64,000 nt of DNA, taken from contig JANBQC010000061.1 in the NCBI GenBank assembly GCA_027576995.1, positions 1 to 64,000 on the forward strand. Reading direction: 5' to 3'. Positions 9,758 to 20,700 of this stretch are shown here, piece by piece. This DNA comes from Dimargaris cristalligena (lineage: Eukaryota > Kickxellomycota > Dimargaritomycetes > Dimargaritales > Dimargaritaceae). Below the pieces are notes generated by a model that had not been told where the DNA came from, ran no database searches, and saw only the letters and a list, made by a program, of their open reading frames with translations. A program made the translations under genes and the position numbers. Position 1 is the first letter of the stretch, and each line of letters begins with the position of its first letter.

Positions 9758-10732
9758 GGTGAAAATGGGTAGAGTGGAGCTGGTGGAGGTAGGAAAAGGT
9801 ATTAAAAACAAATGTTTGAATTTAATCGGCCGATAGTGATAAACGAGATATTGTACCTAAGAGGCGCGATGTGTATAATATTTCAAGTCAAACTGGGTCG
9901 GCGATGGACCTCTTTTTATATGGCGTTGTGATAATCAAGTGTGCTCATTGATGGTCTGATACTCCCCGGGCTTTCTCAACAGGGCTATGAGATACGCCGG
10001 GGAGCGGATGCAGGGAAAAATAATCAAGGCATTGAAAACACCGGCGGCATAGATATTTGGCAAAACCGAAAGAGGACATGCAACCAGGCATGAGGATCCA
10101 TAAAGGATTTGGAAGGTGGTACAAGGGATGCTACAAGTCCGATGCACACGCTGGTCGAACAGGGCGTCTCCCCCAACTCGGCCGCCGAGAATGGACCTGA
10201 GGGATGGTAGGTCACCTGTGGATTGAAGGAGTAGACGGTATTGGGTTATCTGGTACATCCCTGTTCTAGTCGACTTGCTAAATACAATTCACTGACCTCC
10301 ATTTGATCACCCCGTTTATAATGAATGGTGTATTTCTTTATGACGCGGGGGTAGAAGCGGCTGGTCCATCTGAAAGCCGCCAGGTACAAACCATAATCAT
10401 ACTTGGCCATAGAATAGGGGCTAATATCTTGTTAACCACCTATGTTCGCGTTATCTTGTTACACTAGGTAGCGGGTGGGGAAGGGTGGATATTGGGATTT
10501 ATGCTCATTGCTATTGCCTCCACCAGCCATTCCAGTATGGCATGATCTCCCCAACCCAATCCCCAATATAAATGCCACAGACGGCACCATACTTCCACAG
10601 GAATACCTTGGTTAAATATATTATTATAGCTGGGTAATTCAGTTGGGAGAAATGGCGTCTTGCCGAGCCATCTAAAATCAGAAAATAGCTGGATGATGGA
10701 GGCGGGGAAATAATGGACGTGAAATACCCCGC

Positions 10733-10808
10733 ACCTTAACCTTCACTTTAACTTGCAGTTTTTTTATATAACCTTAACCTTCACTTTAACTTACAGTTTT
10801 TTTATATA
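10733..10808 (+). repeat. 38-bp tandem duplication
   Basis: Two adjacent 38-bp units (10733-10770 and 10771-10808) begin ACCTTAACCTTCACTTTAAC and end in TTTTTTTATATA. They differ at a single base. The decayed partner segment has only one such unit, so the duplication is recent. Confidence 0.9.
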
Positions 10809-10990
10809 ATTAGCGAGCATTTCAAAAAATGATAAAAATAGCACCCGGAAACTGATTTTAGGGAAATGCTATCTTGCTGATGAGGTGGGGTGGGGTGGAT
10901 TCTTTCGGATAGTCCTTAGAATGGGATCAGTGATTGAAGTCGGTACATTTTGGGAGGCAAGCCTGCCCTAATTAATGAATTAGCCGCCTT

Positions 10991-12244
10991 GATACGATGG
11001 GGGCCGTTGGTCAAATGCCGAACTGTCCATTATAACGAACCCAGTAAGGAAATCCGCGTGGCTACTCCTACTGATTTTTGACGGATGGCCGCCACCAAGG
11101 TATTACTGAACAATGTATACACTTTCCCATAGTCGAGGACGGATGGAGCGAAATGTACCACCCTACCCACATGCACCAGCAGCCCCCCAATGCAACTGCC
11201 AATTCAGAGTACGGAAAGGGGTATACTGTTTGCTTTTATCGTTGGAATGAAGCGCTGAATCACCCTCGCCTTCTCTCCGTAGCTTTTCAGACGACGACAG
11301 TTGTGCGGCCTATATATCGAACTGTACGAGGATGCTAAACAACCGGACCCTCCCGCCAATACCGGGCGCACTCTCTTATTGCCCCCCTTCTAAGGTGGAT
11401 TGTCGATCTTGGAGAGGATATAGAATTGCCTCCAGGTTGTCGTGGGTGATAAAATGCCGATTGGGAGAGGGGCAAGGGTGCTTATTTGTACAGCAGTATG
11501 TACGTGTATATATATACTGAAGGGTGATTTTATTCACGGGGAAGACTGCTGGACAGACCAATCATAGTGAATAGTGAGGAGGGAGATTCCAGTTACCATC
11601 ATTGGCCATGTGCGACCCTCTCTCTCTCTCACTTTATTCTCCTGACTATCTTTTTTTCATCACGGCGATGGTGGCGATTGGCTAGGGGAGGATATAGCGC
11701 ATGTACTCACCAACCAACTGCCCAGGCCTGATAATAGGTATGCTCCTCCTTCCCCAACCCCTCTCTCTGGCTCCTTCCTTTCCTCCCTTTCTTTCATTTT
11801 GTTTGGCCGTTGTGTGCGTGTTGGCATTACCACTTGTTGATTCGTCAAGTTTGTGCTGCCTTAGTTATATATATATATATAGTTTACCCGTTGGACTCTC
11901 GGCGATCCATCCATCTCCTTGCATTTCCTCATACTTACGTAAGCCCAATAGATATATATTATATATATACTCGTCCCCCTTGTCTCTCTCCTCACTCTCT
12001 TTATTCCCCGTTCTTTTCCTTCTTACACTATCTATCTCTGCTCTTCTGACACATACCAGTCCGTTCCCCTTTGCCTCCTCTAATACACCCCTATTTCTCG
12101 AGTTGATAGATCGTATAGTAGTGTAGTCGAGTGCCGCCACCTCTGCCCATTCTCTCCCTACTTCTTCTTCATTCTCTCATTGCCCGTCCTTATTTTTTAA
12201 AAAAAATATCTATATATTCATTTCGTATTTCTTTGCGCATAGCC
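10991..12244. other. Intergenic and 5' region of UPS2
   Basis: No gene is supported. From about 11600 the plus strand is rich in C and T with (TA)n tracts (11866-11881 and around 11952-11967). That matches fungal promoter and leader composition ahead of the gene at 12245. Long open frames here are low-complexity products of the pyrimidine-rich sequence. Confidence 0.6.
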
Positions 12245-12805
12245 ATGAAGCTCTTTCAAGCCGTCCACGAGTACGCCCAGAACTGGGCCACCGTCACCGC
12301 CGCCCATTGGCAGAAATACCCCAATGACAAGACCCCCCATGTCATTCACGTCGAGACCCTGAACCGGTCCGTCGATCCCGACACGGGTGTCCTCAAAACC
12401 GAGCGCCTCATTCTCTGCCGCCAGCCCTGTCCCGCCATCATCGCCCGGTTCCTGGGTTCCGACGATGTCTCCTATGTGCTCGAATACAGCGAAGTTGACC
12501 CCCAGCACAAGGTCCTGCGCGCCGTATCCACCAATCTCACCTACCACAATGTCGTGGCCGTCAATGAGGAGCTCACCTACTCCGCCGACACCTCCCAGCC
12601 CCACCTGCAGCGCACCCAATTCAAGCAATCCGCCCAGATTACCGCCTTTTCCATGATTTCCCGCATCTCCGGCTACGTGGAGGAATTCTGTGTCAAGCGG
12701 TTCCACGAGAACGCCCAGATCGGTAAACGTGCCCTTGAACAGGTGCTTGAGAAACTGGACCAGGCTAAAGTAGCGGCCACTTCGACGACCCATCTTCCCA
12801 TGTAA
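12245..12805 (+). CDS. UPS2: PRELI/MSF1-family mitochondrial lipid transfer protein (Ups2/SLMO type)
   Basis: The 186-aa product starts at ATG 12245 (MKLFQAVHEY); the open frame upstream is pyrimidine-rich leader. The whole protein is one PRELI/MSF1 domain: VTAAHWQKYPN near residue 18, HVIHVETLNR, then GVLKTERLILCRQ, and further on NLTYHNVVAVNEELTY and QSAQITAFSMIS. The N-terminal MKLFQ and AA(N/H)W(K/Q)KYPN wording is that of yeast Ups2/Ups3 and animal SLMO, not of Ups1. Family members act in the mitochondrial intermembrane space with Mdm35, moving phosphatidylserine for phosphatidylethanolamine synthesis. No presequence is seen, as usual for Mdm35-dependent import. No introns. Confidence 0.93.
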   Translation: MKLFQAVHEYAQNWATVTAAHWQKYPNDKTPHVIHVETLNRSVDPDTGVLKTERLILCRQPCPAIIARFLGSDDVSYVLEYSEVDPQHKVLRAVSTNLTYHNVVAVNEELTYSADTSQPHLQRTQFKQSAQITAFSMISRISGYVEEFCVKRFHENAQIGKRALEQVLEKLDQAKVAATSTTHLPM

Positions 12806-14726
12806 ACCTCCCATTGGTTGGGGAAAATAGGTATGGGGTAGGCTGAGAGGTATAATATATCCCACGTGTAAATAATTTACCTTGTTGAGCCGCCTCACCT
12901 TTACAACCTACCTACCAACCGCATGCTTCTGCTAAAACAAAAATCCGCTACCTACTGCCACCCCATTTCAATCACTAGCCCTCTCTCTCTCTCTCTCCTC
13001 TTTCTCTCTAGTTTTCTTGGCATGGCATGCTAGTTTCTCTGCCAGCACTCTATCTGTGAACCGCGCACCATTCCACACACACACCCTTTGTATATTGAAC
13101 AATATTTAATTCCTATTTTTTCCTTCGAACCTTCTCGAATTGGCGGTGCCCTGAGTGCTTGGTATGGAGTGAAGGTGCCACATGCGAATATATGGGTGAA
13201 ATTCGGCCCAGCTGTATAAGGGTTTAAATGATAAGTGTATGGGATAATAGGCGGGTGATTTATTTTCAACCAGTAATATTTGCCTCACCCAACGGATTTT
13301 TCGTTATACAGCTTGGATGAACTTCTCATATCAGTTCGTCAGCTGCGCCACTTCTCGCATACGTATTCAATTTATTATTATCATTATTATTATTATTTGG
13401 GTTTACTCCTTCCGAACGACGAACCTGCCGATCATGTCCAATCCGGGTATTCCATATTTAAGTCACTGGGGGAATGGATTATAACGCGGACCCTTTGTCC
13501 GCACCAACCCCCCTTGCTTTATCTAAAGTTGTCCTTTCCAATAAGGCCAGGAAAAACACCCCTCCCATCGAGTGTTAGGGATTTAAGACCACTTTTGGTG
13601 TATTATACGTACCACCAAGCTTTTCTCTCGCGTTGGATGCTAAGCACTTCCAATCTTTCAACTAATGACACCTAAAACATCGAATGAACTACTTAACCAC
13701 CCCCCAAATACCGTTCCATTTAGTCTATTATAACCAATGGATAAAGTATAGATGGATACTAGGACTCCGTGGCATCCTTAATGCATCGACAGCCATTAGT
13801 GATTGGTAATCGATGACACCCCAATTTGATGATCACTTTATAATACTATTATTCACCCATCCTCCTCTCCCTTTTCCCTGCCCATAGTTGAGTGGGCCAT
13901 GAATAACTAACTAACCCTATAATAGTCGGCAATGAACGAACTTTATGCCTTTAAACGGTTATTAATAATATGGTAGGGGTTAGCATAGTTTACATGTGAT
14001 AATTAATTCTACCAGACATGGCTTGACTGCGATTGTATGAAAAATACAATAGGTTCACTAGGATTATACGACCTCTCCTCTCCTCAAGACATGGTACGCT
14101 GTAAACGATGCAAAGTTAAGGCTATATTGTACAGTTTTACTCGAGTATTGGGGAATAAAAGGCCAAAAGTGCAACACCTGTTTCTTCTATACTACAACAA
14201 TCTAAATTAAGTGGAGGTATTCTCTGCTATCCAAAACCCTATCAACAATGGACCCATTCCTCTATTCACCAACATATAATAAAAATACCCCATTTTCAGG
14301 TTTGTGGACTAAAGACTATTTCATCCGAAAGAACAGGCTATTCGTATGTTGCCAGTAGAGAAAAAAAATCTCAAAATAATATAAACCTAATAAAAAATCA
14401 AATAGTAAATAAATGTGTGTGTGTGTGTGTGTATCACTATTTGGCAACAAGCCGATTAGCGAATTGTACATTGCAATAAGAAATGGATATATCAATAATA
14501 ATAATAATAAGGAAAAGCATAACGAAAATATGTAAGTATCAGGAAATGGGTATATGTAAATATATATAAAGATCCCGTATGAACACGCAAAGCGCCCTAG
14601 ACATCCCATCTTTTTCTGGGAAAACGAAAACTTAAAAATAATATAAAAAATGGAATACGATAAATTATTTGAAATGGACGTGGGGGGAGGGGGGTGTATT
14701 CAAGGGTGGAAAGGTCGTCTAGAACA
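12806..14726. other. Intergenic with interspersed repeat and microsatellites
   Basis: It contains the repeat copy at 13178-13335, a (TTA)n tract near 13372-13396, a (GT)n tract at 14414-14432 and an (ATA)n tract at 14494-14510. CT-rich tracts after 12980 probably belong to the 3' region of UPS2. I see no gene. Confidence 0.6.
13178..13335 (+). repeat. Short interspersed repeat, best-preserved copy
   Basis: The core 13210-13313 is bounded by a perfect 10-bp inverted repeat, AGCTGTATAA at 13210-13219 and TTATACAGCT at 13304-13313. Related copies lie at 42472-42615 (minus), 61035-61170 and 62690-62885, with fragments near 361 and 46160. Shared blocks extend outside the inverted ends (GGGTGAAATTCG on the left, TTGGATGAAC on the right), so the true unit is nearer 150-190 bp. 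It has no coding capacity and could be a MITE-like or other non-autonomous element. Confidence 0.75.
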
Positions 14727-17700
14727 CTATATATTTTGGGTGCGACAGAATTGGGCACTCATAGCCCCGTCGTCGTCATCCTGCACATAAATGGAGCCAC
14801 GCGATCCTAGACCGAAAGTGCCGTTGGCACGTTGGATTTGGTCAGTGACAGTGCTATTACCCATAGCAGCGGAGCTATTCAAACTGGATGAGGGATCGGT
14901 ATCCCCGGCCACCCGGGGGTCCAGGGCGGTCAGTTCAGTGGGGGTATATAGGAACTCTTCACCCGATTCCCAGCGGCGCCAGGCCTCGGCATAGCCCTTT
15001 TCAAGGTTGCGGGTCCAACGGGGGGTATCAAATAACCGGTTAGTATCGCGGTGCAAAAACAGATGCTTCCGCAAATTCATCACCGTGCCATGGCCCACTC
15101 GATGGTACTGGTTTGCGAGAGATCCAAAACCAGTGGGGTCCTTGGCAGCCAATGTATGGACCGATGGCGGCGGTTCGGCCATGCGGGGAATGTAGTCGTA
15201 ACGAACCGTTGTAGCTAGCTGGACAGCAAGATCTTCATACTCCTGACCAGTCTGTACAATCATGGACTCTGCCAATCCGGTAGCGAGACATACACTGGCA
15301 GCTACCCGCGAGCATAGCTTGTGGTAGTTGCGGGGCCATGTCACAATGGGAGTGCCTGACCACAAGATATCTACCGCAGTAGTGTGGCCATTGCATTCGG
15401 GGGTATCTAGAAACACGTCAGCTACTCGGCCCCGGTGGATATGAACTTCTTTGGGAGCGACATCCGTGAAGACGATACGCTGGGCCACTGTAGGATCACT
15501 GGCATGCCACTGGAGGGCAGTGCGGGTGAGATGCTCTTTACCCGCCGCCGGGAAATTCAGGAGCCAGATAATCGACTTGGGCACCCGCACCAAAATCTTG
15601 ATCCAGATCCGGAAAATAATTGGGTCGATCTTGTACAGCTGGTTAAAGTTGGCGAAAATAAACCAGTCGTCGGGGAATTGCGGGAAGAGCTCGTGGCGCA
15701 TGGCCCAGCGCCGGTCTTGTTCGTAGAGCCAGCGGGTTTCCAGTTGGGCCTCGGTCATGTGGTCCGATGAGTGAAGATGACCGAGTGAGATATCATCCTT
15801 CTCACGGAAGCCCTGCCGGTGGTCGTCCACAAAGTAGCTATGGGGCATGTAGATCATACGTTCCGTATACACCCACTGGTCACTGTCTTCCTCGGGGTCC
15901 AGCTCCCCCTCATCCAGGGCAAGCTGTAGGGCAGGCTCAACCCCAGCCAGAGAAGCGGATAGGGCCAGTGTGCCCGTATCCGACAACCCTAGTGCGGTGG
16001 TGGTTGTGGGGGGGAGCTCACTATTGGCACTGCCAGCGGCCATTTTCTGATGTTGCTCCTGGCGGCGCTTGTACCAGAGTTCGGGCTGTACCGTGTCTTG
16101 TGGGCATACGATAGGGTCAGTGACGAACCAGTCGGTCCATTGGGCGCCAAGGGTACCGGCAAATCCCATGTAGCTGATTTGGACGGGCGCGGGACGGGCC
16201 GCAAACACTTCATTACGGGCCCCCTTAGTGTACCCATTCAAATTGATCAAAATATGGATCTGGTCCTGTAGGACCCGTTCGATGATGTCCTTCGTGGCCC
16301 AGCTGGACACGTCCAGGAATACATCGGCCTCTCGTTCAATCTTCTGGCGGTAGGGCGAGTGATCCGACGCGGTGGTGGCATAGCAGTAGACTCTAAAGCG
16401 GTTACGGTTGTGGAACCCAAAGACCGACTGCATCAAATGGGACAAAGGGTGGTTATTGAAATCAGACGAAATGTAGCCTAGGCGGAGGTGGGGGTTAGGC
16501 GGGGGCGGGGGCCGGTATACAGTGGGGGGGAGCCAGGGTGACGTGAGAGCTGCGTGGGAGATTCGCAAACCGTTGCGGTGTGAAATGAGACGAACTTGGC
16601 GACCGTCCAGTGGGTAGGTGAAGGTATGGAATGGCAGGACCGTGGGTAGAGGCGGGGTCGGTAGGGGAGGTAAGGCGGGTCGGGCATAACGCCGGGCCAC
16701 CTCCTCAGGGGCCAGGTTCACCTCCCCACGGTGGTACATGTCGATATACCAACGGCGCTGTACCCAGCGGATACACCGTTCCACCACCCGGATGCACCAC
16801 CCGCCTTCGTTGCGAATAGTGGACCGTAGGTAGTCGAGCTGGCGCTGAACAGCTGCCGATGGTGACAGCGGCGCCGAAGAAGCGGAAGGGGAGCGGAGCC
16901 CCGACTGTTGCTGTTGAAGAAGCCGATACCAGTAGTGGAGCTTGCATCGCAGAGGTACTGCTTCGCTATCCGGACCAAAAGCAGTAAGAATCCCAGCTAG
17001 GAAGGTGCTGAGGGCGACAGCCGAACCACTGGTAACGGTACTGGCGGTGGCGGGGAACACGGTACCTTTGCCATAATCTTGTCCTTCTTGAAGTTGCCGA
17101 GCGACAATGGCCACCACCTTGTCCATCCATCCGAACGCGCCTATTTCAACGGATGCCTGGTCGGGACTCAACGAGTAAATAGACTTGGCGGCGACAATAC
17201 GGTAGAGCTTGAGGGTCACTTTGTCGGATGCCGCACCTGCATTGGTACTTCCGCGGAGGGCGGGGTCGACGACGACAAGAATACCGCTCTTACTGCCCGT
17301 CCGCCCACGCCAATCACAGACACCACTGAGGGCATTGGCCATGCCGCATAGAGCATCGACAAAGTCGGGGTTTTCCTCGACAGCCCGGATGTAATACTGC
17401 ACGCTGTCCTGTACCCTACCCATATCTTTAACGGCGTTACCCAGGTTGGCGTAGGCCACGTCGAATTTGGGATTGTACTCGACCGCCTTTTCGTACATTT
17501 TAATGGCTTCTTGGAGATATCCCATGTCCTTGAACAGGGACCCCAGGTTCGTGTACAAATGTGGGTGCTGGGGATCCAGAGTGAGACCATAGGTGTAGTA
17601 TTGCAGAGCATATGCTACCCCCATGGAAGCAGACGCCGTGATGCCGGCGGCCGAGACGCTGGGCAGGGTAATTTGGGTCAAGGGTGTGGGGATGTTGTTG

Positions 17701-20700
17701 AGGAAGATACCCAAATTGTTGCAAGTGGAGGGTGATGGACTAAGGGCCAGGGAGAGGTAGTGCAACGGAAGAACTACAGAGAGGCTCTGGCTAACCAGGT
17801 TGTGATCCTGGAATAGCTTGGCCAGAGTGAGCAGGACGGTGGACGTGGTTTGGTTGGCTTGCTGAATAGCGGCAGGCGGCACTGGTTTACGCCCTGAGTT
17901 GGAACTCGATTCACTGGGCACAAACAACCCCGGCAATACTCCACCCGTTTCGGGGAATAGGAGTTTACCCAGCTGGACGGCCTGGTTGGGCAGAACCAGC
18001 GCAATGGGGAGAGCTTCGAACGCCGGAGCGTGCCCCGGGGCCGGGATTCGGTCGGGGTTGACGCAGAAACCGTGATTAATGGCAAACTGTACCACTCGAA
18101 CAACCGCATGTTCCACAGTGAGTCCATTGGCAAACACCACCTCCAGGGCTCGGCCGTACTCCCGGCGGGCCCCAGTGATATCACCAAGAGCGAACCGCAG
18201 ATTACCCTTAATAAAGAATAAGTTCTGCAGTCGGGGCAGCTGATGGGCGGGCACATGGTGCCGCAGGCGGGGCTCGACAGGGGCCATTATAGTGGGAGTC
18301 ACTGTACGGACTAAATTCTCCTCCACAAATTCACACAGCTTGAGAGCCTCGGCGTACCGGGGTGCTCCACTCGTGGTTGCAGGCGCAGTAGTTGCATTTG
18401 AGGCGGTCGCAGAGGAAGGTTCGTTGGTAACAACAGTGGTCGGGTCAGTAGAGCCCGGGTGCGGGGGATCAGTGTTCATCTCTTCCCCTTGGGTAGAGGC
18501 GGCCGCACCATCCGCCGCTGCCGCTCCCGTAGTGCCCGACGATCCGCTACATAACACCCCTAGAAGATTCTCCACTGCGTCCCAGTAACCGGGGCGACGG
18601 CGAACAGCCTTCCACCAAAATTGCTCAGCTTCGGCCGAGCGGCCCATACTACGCAGGGTGGTACCAATATTACTCATTGCCTCTACGTAATTGGGGTCCA
18701 GCGTGAGGATATGGTAATTGTATTGGAGGGATAGCTGTGGTTCATCCCGGGAGAAATGCACACAGGCCAACAGAAGCAGCGTCGGCAGGTGAGTCGGATG
18801 CAGTTCATGGAGGGCTTGAAGGAGAGCCAACAGGGTTTCCGAGCGAGCGTCCGCGGCATACAAGGAATGGGCATGGGTCAAACATTGGTCGCGTACTGCC
18901 TCCTGCTGGGCATCCGCATAAGTGACGTGCATCCCAGGTAGACAGGGGGGTAGGGTAGAGACAGGTACAGTACCAGTCCCGTGGCCGGGTACCAGAGCGT
19001 TCGGGTCCATCCCGATTCCCAGACCAAGGGCGCTAGCTGCACTACCAGGAGCAGCCAGGGAAGCGTAGGCCGATGGGTGGGCCATGTGGTGCGCCTGGTG
19101 GATCGAACCGACTGATTGATACGCGGCTGGCTGAACCAGCGACCAGTCCATTTGGATAGGTGCCCCACCACCCGGCTGGCCTAGCTCGTGAGAAGCCCCG
19201 CCACGGGGGTCGTAGCCGGATATCAAACTCGGACCAGGAGCCACTAAATGATGACCCCCATGTCCCATGACCATAGAGGGCTGGACCTCCATAGCCGGGG
19301 GATAGACCTGTTGAGCAGTGGTTAAGTGACCGGATGGCAAATGACCAGCGGCCGCGGCCATCGCGGCAGCCGCACTATTAACCCCACCGCTCGCCGCCGC
19401 GGCCACCATAGCCGCCGCGAAATTGGGATCATAGGCGTGTTGAACCCCGGCGTTGTTAACCAATAGAGGGTTGGCAGCCAAGCCATTCATGGCCAAATTA
19501 TGAGCGTCCATGGGGGAAACGGGGGGCAATTGCTGATGTTGCTGTTGTAAGTGCGAGTGATGATGTAAGCCAGTACCACCGCTTGCAGCCGCGGCAGCAA
19601 CAGCCGCTACTGCCATGGCCACATTGGGCGATAGGTCCATACTATGTAGCTCTGATGTGCCGGACCCAGCGTAGAAGCCGGTTGCCCCGGCGGGAGAGGG
19701 CGGAACTGGGTGGTGGGAGTGGTTACCGAGTTGGGGCTGGGCGGGGGTGGTGAGGTAAACCTGGGGATCCCCTCCGCCACCACCGGCCGAGGGGGCATTC
19801 GGGCCACCGCCCATGGCCAAAGCACGGCCATCGTCACCGGCAAGCGGATAACCCCCAGTTGCCGACCGGTCCGGGTACTCGTTATAGCAGTCGGTATGGT
19901 AGGCTTGAGGCTTGTAGTCCCGTAGCCGCAGTGGACTGTGGTTGGGGTCATAGGTATAATATGACAGAATATTGGGTGAAGGGGGTGGGAGCATCAGAGG
20001 CTGGTAGTTCGTCAGGGGCGCAGGGGAATACGGCTGGCCCGACGCCATGAGATTGTTAAATCCAGGCAGGTACTGCTGCATACCTGCCGGGGGTACCATG
20101 TTAACCCAGGGCGGGGTGACCTGAGCCGCGGTGGTGGCGAAGTGGCCGTATCCGGTATCGTGGTACCGGCTGTTGTACGGCGGGTGGGGGTGGCTGGGAT
20201 AGACCGTGTGGGACTGGAATTGACCAGGATGGGACGGTACCACTGGCTGGGCGCCTCCGCCGGCGGTATTGAAGGAAGCCCGGTGGGGGACGGGATGAAC
20301 CAGCGATTGGGTACGGAAACTGTTCAGCGGAGCCACGCCCGTCGATCGGAAGGTTGGTCCTTCCAGTCCCGCCGCTGGGTGTGGGACGGTGTTCGACGAA
20401 GGCAACCGCCGGGATGACGATCTGCTGGAATGGGAGGCAACGACAACGCCCGCCGTACTGTCGTACATTGAGGTGTCACTGGGCGAATGTAGTCCGGCGA
20501 AGCTGGTGGTCGGCGCGGGTAGTGGGGTGTCGCCAGCGTGGGGGTGGTGGACAGAGGGGCGCTGGTTGGTGCTGGATATAGATACATACATAGGATCAAC
20601 CACCGAAGTCCGGTTACCAGCCCGCTGGGACAGGCTCATGCTGGGTAAGCTATCGTAACTATGGGTCCGCCGCGTGGGGTCCAGGGTAGGCCGGTCATGG

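Larger units (their letters stand above)
9412..10990. repeat. Intact copy of the duplicated segment (partner 435-2825)
   Basis: This is the better preserved copy. It keeps its CpGs, an open secreted-peptide gene and an uninterrupted site (GAATACC, 10601-10607) where the partner carries the solo LTR. Homology starts near GGAATGTTTGAATCT and ends near GGGAGGCAAGCCTGCCCTAA. The orientation is the same as the partner, with about 9 kb between starts. Confidence 0.85.

Noticed and set aside
11701..12140. 141- and 91-codon frames on both strands
   Set aside because: Products of pyrimidine-rich leader and (TA)n sequence before UPS2.
12218..12898. 226-codon minus-strand frame
   Set aside because: Full antisense of UPS2 caused by its codon bias; the sense protein matches a known family throughout.
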